Below, piece after piece: positions 1 through 8,142 of a stretch of DNA of 64,000 bases. A program made the translations under genes and the position numbers. The stretch's first letter is position 1; each line of letters opens with the position of its first letter. The DNA is taken from the NCBI GenBank assembly GCA_963745915.1, contig CAVUZA010000001.1, forward strand, positions 16,152 to 80,151, given 5' to 3'. This DNA comes from VRUE01 sp963745915. Lineage in GTDB: Bacteria > Actinomycetota > Thermoleophilia > Solirubrobacterales > 70-9. Below the pieces are notes generated by a model, which had not been told where the DNA came from, ran no database searches, and saw only the letters and a list, made by a program, of their open reading frames with translations.

Positions 1-198
1 GAGCGCCGCGTCGATCGACATCTGCCGCTCCTGCTCGTCGGGCTCGTGGTCGGAGACGGTGGTCCCCTCGGCGACCGTGCCGAGCCGGCTCACGGCGCCG
101 GCCTCGAACAGCATCGCCTCGTGCAGGCTCGTCTTCCCGCTCCCCCTATGGCCGATCAGAGCGACGTTCCGAATCCGGTCTGCAGCCTTGTGCGACAC
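1..198 (-). CDS. Elongation factor G-like GTPase, N-terminal fragment
   Basis: Partial gene running off the left edge; 66 codons are visible. The GTG start at 198 gives a protein whose P-loop GHRGSGKTS lies at residues 16-24, followed by a GTVAEGTTVSD stretch near residue 45 that matches the switch I approach of translational GTPases. The G1 motif is not the canonical AHxDxGKT of translating EF-G and resembles the EF-G-2/EF-G-like paralogues of actinobacteria, whose role is not settled. A palindrome and then the sigma factor lie just upstream. The fragment is too short to separate EF-G-like from TetM-like paralogues. Confidence 0.75.
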   Translation of the reverse strand, partial: MSHKAADRIRNVALIGHRGSGKTSLHEAMLFEAGAVSRLGTVAEGTTVSDHEPDEQERQMSIDAAL

Positions 199-243
199 GC
201 ACCGAAGGTACACCCCGCTCTGCGCATTTCAAGCGGGTTGAGA

Positions 244-327
244 GTGGGAGCGGCGGGCGCCCCTCCCCAAACACTCAAGCGCGGCTCCTGCCGCGCGTTT
301 GGGGAGGGGCGACCGCCGCTCCCCCAC
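244..327. repeat. Palindromic element, family A copy 1
   Basis: Near-perfect inverted repeat with arms of about 30 bp (three or so mismatches or gaps) around a central loop. The outer arm includes CGCCCCTCCCCAAAC. The loop holds a second small stem GCGCGG-CTCCTG-CCGCGC. The loop sequence CACTCAAGCGCGGCTCCTGC recurs almost unchanged at 25734-25809 and 26893-26968. It occupies the gap between the stop of the sigma factor and the start of the EF-G-like gene. Confidence 0.85.
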
Positions 328-337
328 GCAGCTGCTG

Positions 338-1114
338 CTATGCCGCCTGGGCCATACCCGACTTGAGCCGCATCACGGCCTTGGTGTGCAGCTGGGAGAC
401 GCGCGACTCGGTCACCCCGAGCACCTCGCCGATCTCGCGCAGGGTGAGGTTCTCGTAGTAGTAGAGGGCGATCACCAGCTGCTCGCGCTCGGGCAGGGTG
501 GCGATCGCGTCGGTCAGCCGGTCCTTGACCTCGCTCGAGGCCAGCGACTCCTGCGGGTCCTCGGCGCGCGGGTCGGAGATCGTGTCGAGCAGGGAGACCT
601 GGTCGCCGGAGGAGTCCGAGACTGTCCACAGCTCGTCGAGGGCGTAGACCGAGGAGTTGGCGATCTCCAGCAGCGAGGTCTGCAGTTCGTCCTCGGAGAG
701 CCCCAGCCGCGCGGCCAGCTCGGCCTCGGTCGGCGCCCGCTGCAGCTCGTGCTCGAGCTTGGCCTGGGCGGCCTCGATCTCGCGCGCCCGCGAGCGCACC
801 GAGCGCGGCACCCAGTCGAGCGAGCGCAGCTCGTCGATGATCGCGCCGCGGATCCGGGTCATGGCGAAGGTCTCGAACTTGATCCCGCGCTCGGGCTCGA
901 AGCGCTCGATCGCCCCGATCAGCCCCATCAGCCCGTAGGAGATCAGGTCGGCGTCGTCGACGTGCGAGGGCAGCCCGGCGCCGAGCCGCCCGGCGACGAA
1001 CTTGACCATCGGCGAGTAGGCGACGACCAGGCGCTCGCGGGCGCCGGCGTCGCCGTCCTGCTTGTAGCGGCGCCACAGGTCGCGCAGCTCCACCTCTTTT
1101 ACGCCCGTTTCCAT
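338..1114 (-). CDS. RNA polymerase sigma factor, FliA/WhiG (sigma-28) family
   Basis: 258-aa alternative sigma factor. Region 2 (about residues 20-95) contains SYGLMGLIGAIERFEPERG and KFETFAMTRIRGAIIDELR, the core-binding and -10 recognition helices typical of FliA/WhiG/SigF-group factors. Region 3 lies at about 105-165. Region 4 (about 200-255) carries TLPEREQLVIALYYYENLT followed by the helix-turn-helix EIGEVLGVTESRVSQLH that reads the -35 box. No flagellar genes are in view, so a motility role cannot be claimed; in actinobacteria this family also governs sporulation (WhiG) and stress. Starts with ATG (METGVKEVEL); no anti-sigma factor is adjacent. Confidence 0.93.
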   Translation of the reverse strand: METGVKEVELRDLWRRYKQDGDAGARERLVVAYSPMVKFVAGRLGAGLPSHVDDADLISYGLMGLIGAIERFEPERGIKFETFAMTRIRGAIIDELRSLDWVPRSVRSRAREIEAAQAKLEHELQRAPTEAELAARLGLSEDELQTSLLEIANSSVYALDELWTVSDSSGDQVSLLDTISDPRAEDPQESLASSEVKDRLTDAIATLPEREQLVIALYYYENLTLREIGEVLGVTESRVSQLHTKAVMRLKSGMAQAA

Positions 1115-1156
1115 GCCCTCCGTTGAATCCTAAGGTCGCTGACCGTCATCGCACGC

Positions 1157-2063
1157 TCACGCCCGCGGGTGGGTGGCAGCGTACGCGTCGCGGAGGCGAG
1201 CCGCATCGACCCGAGTGTAGACCTGCGTGGTCGAGATCGACGCGTGGCCGAGCAGCTCCTGGATCGTGCGCAGGTCGGCGCCGCCCTCGAGCAGGTGGGT
1301 GGCGAAGCTGTGGCGCAGCGAGTGCGGCGAGATCGCAGCCGCCAGCGCCGCCTGGCGCACCCAGAATCCCCAGCCGCCGGGTGACGTCGGAGCTCGACAG
1401 CCGCCGGCCGCTCTTGGAGAGGAAGAGCGCCTGCTCGCGCGGGTCGCCGGCGAGCGCCCGGCGGCCGCGCTCGGCGTAGGCGCGCAGCGCCCGCTGGGCC
1501 GGCTCGCCGACCGGCAGCAGCCGCTCCTTGGAGCCCTTGCCGAGCACCCGCAGCTGCTCGGTCTCGTGGTCGAGCGCGCCGCAGTCGAGGTTGACGATCT
1601 CCTCGCAGCGCAGCCCGCACGAGTAGGCCAGCTCCAGCATCGCCCGGTCGCGCAGCTCCAGCGGCGTGCGGGCCGGGATCCGCTCCAGCAGCGTGCGCAT
1701 CTGCTCGGCGGAGAGCACCTGCGGCAGCTTCTCCTCGCGCTTCGGGCTGGAGACCAGGTCGGCCGGGTTCTGGCCGACGCGCTCGGTGCGGACCAGGAAG
1801 TCGTAGAGGCCGCGGACCGCGGCCAGCTTGCGGGCCACGGTCGCCGGCGCCGCGCCCTCGCGGGAGAGCCCGGCGGCGTAGCGGCGCACCTCGCGGTGGC
1901 GCACCTCGCCCGGCTCCCGCTCCCCCGCCCACTCGACGAACTGGCCGAGGTCGACGGCGTAGGCCCGCCGCGTGCGCTCCGCCGCGCCGCGCCCGCGCAG
2001 GTCCCTGTCGTAGGCGGCGAGCGCCTCATCCCAACTCACCCGACCACCTTCGCCGCCGGCCAC
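1157..2063 (-). CDS. Tyrosine recombinase XerC/XerD, frameshifted in this sequence
   Basis: Site-specific recombinase of the type that resolves chromosome dimers at dif. The N-terminal SAM-like core-binding domain (about residues 8-95) and the first catalytic Arg (YSCGLRCEEI) lie in one frame. The box II motif SPHSLRHSFATHLLEGG and the nucleophile Tyr in LGHASISTTQVYTRV lie in another. The break is at about 1363-1371, where a run of four C (plus strand) has one base too many; removing it restores LGFWVRQAAL and a full-length protein of about 301 aa. The total span is 3n+1. GTG start at 2063; GTG at 2039 is an alternative. XerC and XerD cannot be told apart here. Confidence 0.88.
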
Positions 2064-2072
2064 GGCGTGCCT

Positions 2073-3122
2073 TCAGCCGATGTAGATCGGGGTGCCGACT
2101 TCGACCCGGTCGTAGAGATCTTCGACGTCGGGGATCGCCATCCGCACGCAGCCGTGCGAGGCGGCGGTGCCCAGCGAGGAGGTCTCTTCGGTGCCGTGGA
2201 TGCCGGCGCCTTCGAAGATCCCCATCCAGCGCGCCTTCAGCGGGTTCGACGGCCCGGGCGGGATCGACTGCCCGGCGAGGCTGCCGGCCCAGTCGGAGTT
2301 GGGCACGTGCCAGGTGGGTTCCACCTGCTTGTCCTGGATGTGGTACAGCCCTTCCGGCGTTTCCAGCCCTTCCTGGCCGACCGCGACGGTGTAGGTCTTG
2401 ACCAGCTTCAGGTCCTTCCAGAAGCGCAGGGTGAAGTTGGCGCGGTCGAGGGTGAGGTAGGTCGGGTAGGAGCCGGCGACTTCCGCGGTCGTTACCTCGG
2501 GCGGCACCGAGTGGGTGCGGGCGGCGATCGTGTGGTCGGCTTCGGCGTTGAGCACGGCGGCGCGCAGCTCGCGGGTGAGCAGCACGTCGCGCAGCTTGCG
2601 GCCGTTCTCGGCCTTGACCACGTGCAGCGAGTCGCCGCTCGCTTCGACCGAGGCGTCCTGCGGGTCGCGCCCGACTTCCTCGGCGACCCTGCGCACGAAG
2701 CGGTTGATCGCCTGGCGCGAGTAGGTGACGTCGGCGGCGACCTGCTCGTCGACTTCGCCGCCGGTCACGTAGCGGACCAGCCGCCCGGGCAGGCCGCCGG
2801 CGCGGCTTTCGGCCAGCGCCCGGTCGACCGCGGCGTCGAGGTCGGCGTGCACCTTCAGCGTCCGCCCCGGCAGCTCCCAGCTCTCGCCGTCGTAGCCGAC
2901 CCGGACCGAGTGGCGCAGCGGCCGCAGCAGCTTGCCGCGCACCGCCCGCTTGGCTTCCGCCGCGTCCATGCCGCCGACGTCGACGCCGGCGATCGTCACC
3001 CCGGCGGCGATCGTGTCCTTCTGCGAGGAGTCGTAGACGTAGCCGATCCCGGCGGCGATCAGGATCACGCCGGCCAGCGACAGCAGAGCGATTTGCGTCT
3101 TGCGCCCCATCACCTTCACCAA
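2073..3122 (-). CDS. L,D-transpeptidase with PG-binding (VanW-type) N-domain
   Basis: 349-aa envelope enzyme that forms 3-3 peptidoglycan cross-links or anchors proteins to the wall. A membrane anchor (ALLSLAGVILIAAGIGYVYD, about residues 12-31) is followed by a PG_binding_4/VanW-like region with the TIAGVDVGGMDAAEA signature, then the YkuD catalytic domain. The active-site motif is visible as HGTEETSSLG followed by SHGCVRM at about 322-328, with the nucleophilic Cys. The Xer gene starts 9 bases downstream, suggesting co-transcription. The alternative start at the internal ATG (MGRKTQ) is plausible because AAGGTG precedes it. Confidence 0.92.
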   Translation of the reverse strand: MVKVMGRKTQIALLSLAGVILIAAGIGYVYDSSQKDTIAAGVTIAGVDVGGMDAAEAKRAVRGKLLRPLRHSVRVGYDGESWELPGRTLKVHADLDAAVDRALAESRAGGLPGRLVRYVTGGEVDEQVAADVTYSRQAINRFVRRVAEEVGRDPQDASVEASGDSLHVVKAENGRKLRDVLLTRELRAAVLNAEADHTIAARTHSVPPEVTTAEVAGSYPTYLTLDRANFTLRFWKDLKLVKTYTVAVGQEGLETPEGLYHIQDKQVEPTWHVPNSDWAGSLAGQSIPPGPSNPLKARWMGIFEGAGIHGTEETSSLGTAASHGCVRMAIPDVEDLYDRVEVGTPIYIG

Positions 3123-3227
3123 GAGTCAACGAAAAGTTTAAGCATGCGGTTCATTCGCTCAGATCGGCAGCGACACCTGCAAGCCTGAGATCAGCAGCCT
3201 GACGGCCGCTGCGGATATCGTTAGGGC

Positions 3228-3941
3228 GTGCGCTCCAAGGACGACGTGCGCAAGGACGTCTGGAAGGCGATGGACCGGGCAGGCGTCTCGCGCTTCCCGG
3301 GCGCCGAGGGACGGATCCCCAACTTCGCCGGGGCCAAGCTGGCGGCCGAGAAGCTGGCCGGCCACCGGCTCTGGAAGCGGGCGCGGGCGATCAAGGCCAA
3401 CCCCGACTCGCCGCAGACCCACGCCCGCCGCATGGCGCTGGAGGAGGGCAAGGTCGTGATCATGGCCGTGCCCCGCCTGCGCGACCCCCACCCGTTTCGC
3501 GTGCTCGACCCGAAGAAGCTCTCCAAGCGGGCGATCAAAGAGGCCTCGACGATCAAGGGCGCGCTCAAACACGGCCGCGTCACCGCCCTCGACGAGCTGC
3601 CCGAGATCGACTTCGTCCTCTGCGGCTCGGTCGCCGTCAACCTCAGCGGCGCCCGGGTCGGCAAGGGCGGCGGTTACTCCGACCTCGAGTACGGGGTGCT
3701 GATCGACGCCGGCAAGATCGACGACCACACCACGGTGGCGACCACCGTGCACCCGACCCAGGTGCTGCGCCGCCACCTGATGATGACCTCCCACGACCTG
3801 CCGGTCGACGTGATTGCCACGCCGCGCGCGGTGATCGAGGTCGAGCGCCAGTACGAGCGCCCGCGCGGCATCCTCTGGGACCACCTGCAACCGCCCCAGA
3901 TCCGGGAGATACCCATACTCGAACGTATGGGCTATGCCTGA
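3228..3941 (+). CDS. 5-formyltetrahydrofolate cyclo-ligase family protein
   Basis: 237-aa protein of the MTHFS/5-FCL fold. Family members close 5-formyl-THF to 5,10-methenyl-THF with ATP; the longer MTHFS-domain relatives, which this resembles, are less well characterised. Supporting segments are RKDVWKAMDRAGVSRFPG at the N-terminus, PRLRDPHPFRVLDP in the centre and VGKGGGYSDLEYGVL, the nucleotide-binding loop equivalent of GxGxGYYD. It starts with GTG and overlaps the next gene by 8 bases (the ATG of the hydrolase lies within its last codons), so the two are translationally coupled. Confidence 0.8.
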   Translation: MRSKDDVRKDVWKAMDRAGVSRFPGAEGRIPNFAGAKLAAEKLAGHRLWKRARAIKANPDSPQTHARRMALEEGKVVIMAVPRLRDPHPFRVLDPKKLSKRAIKEASTIKGALKHGRVTALDELPEIDFVLCGSVAVNLSGARVGKGGGYSDLEYGVLIDAGKIDDHTTVATTVHPTQVLRRHLMMTSHDLPVDVIATPRAVIEVERQYERPRGILWDHLQPPQIREIPILERMGYA

Positions 3942-4806
3942 CGACTACGGCAACCCCGACCCCGAGTGGCTGCGGATCGACTGGCGCCCGCACCTGCACC
4001 GGGTCGAGCTGCCGGGCGCCACCGTCAACTACGCCGAGATCGGCGAAGGCGAGCCGCTGGTCTTCGTCCACGGCCTCTCCGGCTCCTGGCAGAACTGGCT
4101 CGAGAACCTGCCCCACTTCGGCCGCGCCCACCGCGCGGTGGCCGTCGACCTGCCCGGCTTCGGCGCCAGCCCGATGCCCTCCTGGACGATCGACATGTAC
4201 GCCTACGGCCGCCTCCTGCACGACTTCTGCGCCAAGCTCGGGCTCGAGGGGGCGACCCTGGTCGGCAACTCGATGGGCGGCCTGGTCGCCGCCGAGGCGG
4301 TGCTAACCGCGCCCGAGCGCTACCGCCGCCTGGTCCTCGTCTCGGCCGCCGGCTTCCTCAACACCTGGCTGCCGCACGAGCGCGGGCGGGCGACGGCCGG
4401 CGCCTGGGACGCCTTCGGCGCGCGGGTCGGCGCCCTCGCCCGCTTCACCGTCACCCACCGGCGGGCCCGCTGGCTCAACCTCCGCTTCGCGATCCGCCAC
4501 CCGGGCCGCCTGCGCAGGGAGCTGCTCTGGGAGCAGGTCGATTCCGGCGTCCCCTGCCCCGGCTTCGCCGACGCCCTCGACGCGGTGCTCGAATACGACG
4601 CCCGCGACCGCCTCGGCGAGATCGAGCTCCCGACCCTGATCGTCTGGGGCGCCGCCGACTGGATCATCCCCTCGCTCGCCGCCCACAGCTACCACCGCCG
4701 CATCCCCCACTCCCAGCTGGCGATCTTCGACGACACCGGCCACGTCCCCCAGCTCGAGCGCCCCGCCCGCTTCAACCGCCTGCTGGAGGAGTTCCTGGCG
4801 GGCTGA
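3934..4806 (+). CDS. Alpha/beta hydrolase
   Basis: 290-aa alpha/beta-fold hydrolase. The oxyanion region VFVHGLSGSWQNW (about residues 43-55) precedes the nucleophile elbow GNSMGG (about 111-116). The acid is probably Asp in VWGAADWIIP (about 240) and the base His in DDTGHVPQLERP (about 271). No signal peptide is evident, so it is probably cytosolic. The substrate cannot be inferred: the sequence is compatible with esterases, C-C bond hydrolases and haloperoxidase-like members. It overlaps the upstream folate gene by 8 bases and is followed after 7 bases by the next gene, so the four genes at 3.2-6.4 kb may be one operon. Confidence 0.85.
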   Translation: MPDDYGNPDPEWLRIDWRPHLHRVELPGATVNYAEIGEGEPLVFVHGLSGSWQNWLENLPHFGRAHRAVAVDLPGFGASPMPSWTIDMYAYGRLLHDFCAKLGLEGATLVGNSMGGLVAAEAVLTAPERYRRLVLVSAAGFLNTWLPHERGRATAGAWDAFGARVGALARFTVTHRRARWLNLRFAIRHPGRLRRELLWEQVDSGVPCPGFADALDAVLEYDARDRLGEIELPTLIVWGAADWIIPSLAAHSYHRRIPHSQLAIFDDTGHVPQLERPARFNRLLEEFLAG

Positions 4807-4813
4807 GAGCCCG

Positions 4814-5668
4814 ATGCACGACCCCGGCGCCGATACATTCTCGACCTTGCTCGCGATTTCCGACATCCTCAGCGGCGCGGAAAATGTCGGCTACAACGTG
4901 GTCTCGGCGCCGATCGTCGTCGCCCTCGTCTGGTTTCGCAGGGCGATCTCGCTCAGGGCAAAGGCTGCGTGGCGGTGGGTCTACTCGGTGCTGAGCGGCA
5001 GGCGCTTCGTGCTCATCTGGATCGATGACCGGGGACACGCGAAAAAGCTCATTCCCCACCTCGAAAAGCAAAGCAGCGACAGGCTCAGCTTCAAGGCGGT
5101 CGGACTCCCCCGCGAGATACTGAACTTCCCGCGAAGCAAGAAGCGGACCGCAGCGATCGTCCTGCTGGACACCGATGTCAGCAAGCTCGCCGACGAGCCG
5201 AAGACTGCCGAGCAGGTCGAGTCCCGCCTGCACGACTTCGTCGACGCGGGCGGCGGGCTGATCGGCGGCCACGACCTGATCTACCGGCGCGCCCGAGCCA
5301 AGGTGTTGCAGCGAATGTTCGGCTGCCAGCTCGTGCGCTTCGACGACAACAAGGGACAACCGGTCCCCTACCGCATCAACCGCGATCAGGCGGACCACCC
5401 GCTCGCCGCCGATCTGCCGGAGTCCTACACCCTCGCGGACGGAGAGTTCTGCTGGGGCGACTGGGCGCCGGACGCCCAGGTCGTGTTCAGGACCGATGAT
5501 CGTGAGCAACGACCCCTGGTCGTCTGCCGCGAGTACTCGAAGGGGCGGGTCGTGTGGTTGAACAGCGGCGACAAGGGAGACTGGCTCTGCCCCAGCATCG
5601 CCCAACCCGAACCGCCGTTCATCACCCTTCTCGGCAATGCCCTGAGCTGGGTACAGGGGGGCGCGTGA
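4814..5668 (+). CDS. Membrane-anchored ThuA-like/class I glutamine amidotransferase-fold protein
   Basis: 284 aa. An N-terminal hydrophobic stretch (NVVSAPIVVALVWFRRAI, about residues 28-45) is followed by a Rossmann-like domain with AAIVLLDTDVSKLAD, the glycine loop DAGGGLIGGHDLIYRRA, HPLAADLPESYTLADGEF and PLVVCREYSKGRVVWLNSGD. This order resembles ThuA-like and other GATase1-like folds, but I see no catalytic Cys-His pair, so a sensor or binding role is as likely as catalysis. Base composition is lower in GC than the flanking genes. Its stop codon overlaps the GTG of the glycerophosphodiesterase gene (GTGA), indicating coupling. Confidence 0.55.
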   Translation: MHDPGADTFSTLLAISDILSGAENVGYNVVSAPIVVALVWFRRAISLRAKAAWRWVYSVLSGRRFVLIWIDDRGHAKKLIPHLEKQSSDRLSFKAVGLPREILNFPRSKKRTAAIVLLDTDVSKLADEPKTAEQVESRLHDFVDAGGGLIGGHDLIYRRARAKVLQRMFGCQLVRFDDNKGQPVPYRINRDQADHPLAADLPESYTLADGEFCWGDWAPDAQVVFRTDDREQRPLVVCREYSKGRVVWLNSGDKGDWLCPSIAQPEPPFITLLGNALSWVQGGA

Positions 5669-6381
5669 ACGACTCGCCGCTCGTCGTGGCCCATCGCGGC
5701 GCATCCGCTGGGATGACCGACAACAGCCTCGAGTCCTTCGACCGGGCGATCGAGGTGGGGGCGGACATGATCGAGTTCGATGTCCGGCAGACGGCCGACG
5801 AGCGACTGATCGTCCTCCACGATGCCGAGGTCGGCGGCTCGCCCGTCCCGTCGCTCACCCGCGGGGCAATCTCCCAGCATCTGGGCTATGAGCCCCCCCT
5901 GCTCGACGAGGTGCTGGAGTTGGCGCAGGGGCGGATCGGCCTCGACGTAGAGCTCAAGGAAGACGGCTACGTGGAGCGAGTGATGGCCGCCGTTGCCGCG
6001 CGCTCCGACTCCCAGGAGGTGGTCTTCACCTCCTTTCTCGATGACGTCGTCGCCCTCGTCAAGCGGCTCGACCCGGGCACGAGGACTGGCCTGCTGATCG
6101 GGCTCGAGCGCCCGAGGCCCTACCTGCAGACCAGGGTCTCAGAGACCTTCCCCGCCCGCAGGGCTCGCACCTGCGGCGCGGACTTCGTCGCCATGCATCA
6201 CCGACTTGCCGACCTCGGCGCCATACAGAGAGCGCACTCCGCCGGCTACCCGGTGGTCATCTGGACCGTCAACTCCGACGAGGCCCTACGGCGGTTCCTC
6301 GCCGACCGGCGCGTGTATGCGGTGATCACCGACGTACCCGAGCGGGCGCTCGCGTTGCGCGCCGACGTGCGCGGCGAATAG
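5665..6381 (+). CDS. Glycerophosphodiester phosphodiesterase family protein
   Basis: 238 aa from the GTG at 5665, chosen because it forms a 4-base GTGA overlap with the upstream gene and places the HRG motif at the usual N-terminal position. GDPD family enzymes hydrolyse glycerophosphodiesters to glycerol-3-phosphate and an alcohol using a TIM barrel. Visible metal/catalytic motifs are AHRGASAG (residues 9-16), IEFDVRQTAD and VLHD; LDVELKE carries the third acidic pair and VIWTVNSDEA the C-terminal strand. The usual ENT after HRG is replaced by DNSLESF. No signal peptide, so it is likely cytosolic. Confidence 0.88.
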   Translation: MNDSPLVVAHRGASAGMTDNSLESFDRAIEVGADMIEFDVRQTADERLIVLHDAEVGGSPVPSLTRGAISQHLGYEPPLLDEVLELAQGRIGLDVELKEDGYVERVMAAVAARSDSQEVVFTSFLDDVVALVKRLDPGTRTGLLIGLERPRPYLQTRVSETFPARRARTCGADFVAMHHRLADLGAIQRAHSAGYPVVIWTVNSDEALRRFLADRRVYAVITDVPERALALRADVRGE

Positions 6382-6424
6382 CGGCCGCCCAGCCTGGACC
6401 GCGGCGCCGGCCGCTCCCCCCTCC

Positions 6425-8122
6425 TCACCGCCTGCTGATCAACCCCAGGACAACGACGGCAACGGCGATCGCGCCGAACACCGCGTCAGCCGTGATCACA
6501 TCCCCGCTGAAGCCCTCCGTCCCGTGCACCCCCACACCGAGGCCGACCACCATGCCCGCACCCCCAGCCATCCCCAGCACGGCTGGCACGTCGGAGTCCT
6601 CGCGCTGCAGCTGGGAGGCCAGCACGCCAACCCAGAAGAGGCAGCCCGAAGCCACCATCAGCGCGACCCCGATGCCCGCGAGCTGAGGATGGGCGGCGTT
6701 CGCCTGGATGCTGCCCGAGTGAGCGATCCGGTCGGCGACGAAGGCGAAGCCGAGCAGACCGAGGCAAATCACGACGGTCAGCAGAGCGATCCTCCCAACC
6801 CGCCCCGCCATCGGCCACCGTCGACCCGGCAGCTCCGTGCCCATGCTGTCCAGGCTGCGCCTGGCGTCCTCGTATCCCAGCCTCATCAGCCACCTCGCCC
6901 GGCGCGGCGAGAAACGCAGCGTGCCGCGCAGGAGCCCTCCCAACCGCCGCGAGGGGACGATGTGCACCAGCTTCGGCAGCGGGCGGCGGGGCAGGGGCTC
7001 GTCGGCGTAGAGGTCCGGCCAGTCGGAGAGCTCCACCTTCGAGCCGTGAAGGGCGATGAATTTCCTCAGGTTCTCCTTTGATTCGCCCTCGATCGCGAGC
7101 TTGTGCTCGAGTTCTGCGACCCTGGTGCCGACCACGTCGTCGACGTGAGACGAGTCGCCGCGTCTACCCAGGCGGTGATCGAGGTGCACCACGACGATCG
7201 TCTCGCAGCCGCGATCGACGAGCGGCAGGACCGGTGTGTTGTCCGCCAGGCCGCCGTCGAGCCAGCCCTCATCGTTCAGCTTGCGGTTGGGGAAAATGCC
7301 GAACGGCAGGCTGGCCGAACCCAGGAGCAGGTCGACGATGGCGTCCGAATCCTTGCCGTTGAGACGCGAGTAGGCCGGCAGGTACTCCCGGGACATGTGC
7401 GGGAAGTAGTAGTAGTTACCGCCAGCCTCGACCATCTCGTAGGCGGGGTGCTCGGGGTCGAAGAGCTCGGCCCCCCTGGCCGCGGTCACGATCGTGGTGA
7501 CGTCGCTCTCGCGAACCGCCACCGGGTCCAGGTGGTGCACGATCGTCTCCTTCAGGGGCCGATTGTCGAGGACAAAGAGGTTCAGCCTTTCGATCAGGAA
7601 CCAGCCGCCGACCGGAACCCCCACGACGAGCACCATGATCAGGTAGTAGACGAGCAGGCCGCGAACGTCGCTCCAGTCGGCGCTGCCGGAGGCCAGGGCG
7701 ATCACGATCGTCGGCCCGCCGACCACCACGAGGACGAAAAGCATCCCGCGGAGCAGGAGCCAGTCGATGCCGCGCTTGCCGGCAGTGGAGCGGCGGTAGT
7801 AGAAGAGGCCTGGGAGGAGGACGAGGCGCAGGAGCAGGGCGGGAAGACGCCGAAGCGTCAGCTTGAAGACGTCCTTGGCCGTTATCTGGGACCACAGCCG
7901 TTCCGCCCGCTCCAGATCGCCCTGGGCCACCAGGGCGGCGTTGAGAGCGCCAACCGAGGTGCCAGCCACCGCGTCGACTGCGATGCCTCGCTCGCGGAGG
8001 GCGCGCCAGCAGCCGACCTCATAGGCCCCCTTGCCGCCTCCACCCGAGAGCACGAGGCCCACGGTTCCCAACCGCGAGTGCCGCCCGCCTTCCCTTCCAG
8101 CGGCGGAGCCGGCGTCGTTCAT
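6425..8122 (-). CDS. Patatin-like phospholipase with integral membrane segments
   Basis: 565 aa from the ATG at 8122. Patatin hydrolases use a Ser-Asp dyad: the oxyanion loop SGGGGKGAYEVG (about residues 25-36), the nucleophile elbow GTSVG (about 58-62) and the catalytic DGG (WLDGGLADN) are all present, so it should be active. Unusually, hydrophobic helices are inserted between the Ser elbow and the Asp motif (LFVLVVVGGPTIVIALA and LLVYYLIMVLVVGVPVG), and about three more helices form the C-terminus. This makes it a membrane-embedded lipase. An uninterrupted reading frame joins it to the misread end of ilvD upstream; that fusion is an artefact of the ilvD frameshift. Confidence 0.85.
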   Translation of the reverse strand: MNDAGSAAGREGGRHSRLGTVGLVLSGGGGKGAYEVGCWRALRERGIAVDAVAGTSVGALNAALVAQGDLERAERLWSQITAKDVFKLTLRRLPALLLRLVLLPGLFYYRRSTAGKRGIDWLLLRGMLFVLVVVGGPTIVIALASGSADWSDVRGLLVYYLIMVLVVGVPVGGWFLIERLNLFVLDNRPLKETIVHHLDPVAVRESDVTTIVTAARGAELFDPEHPAYEMVEAGGNYYYFPHMSREYLPAYSRLNGKDSDAIVDLLLGSASLPFGIFPNRKLNDEGWLDGGLADNTPVLPLVDRGCETIVVVHLDHRLGRRGDSSHVDDVVGTRVAELEHKLAIEGESKENLRKFIALHGSKVELSDWPDLYADEPLPRRPLPKLVHIVPSRRLGGLLRGTLRFSPRRARWLMRLGYEDARRSLDSMGTELPGRRWPMAGRVGRIALLTVVICLGLLGFAFVADRIAHSGSIQANAAHPQLAGIGVALMVASGCLFWVGVLASQLQREDSDVPAVLGMAGGAGMVVGLGVGVHGTEGFSGDVITADAVFGAIAVAVVVLGLISRR

Positions 8123-8142
8123 GCTCAGGAAGGCTAAAACAT

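Noticed and set aside
1227..3188. Long antisense frame opposite xer and the L,D-transpeptidase, and many similar long frames
   Set aside because: Arg/Ala/Gly/His-rich shadow translations typical of very high GC; no domain recognisable and opposite strand coding is well supported.
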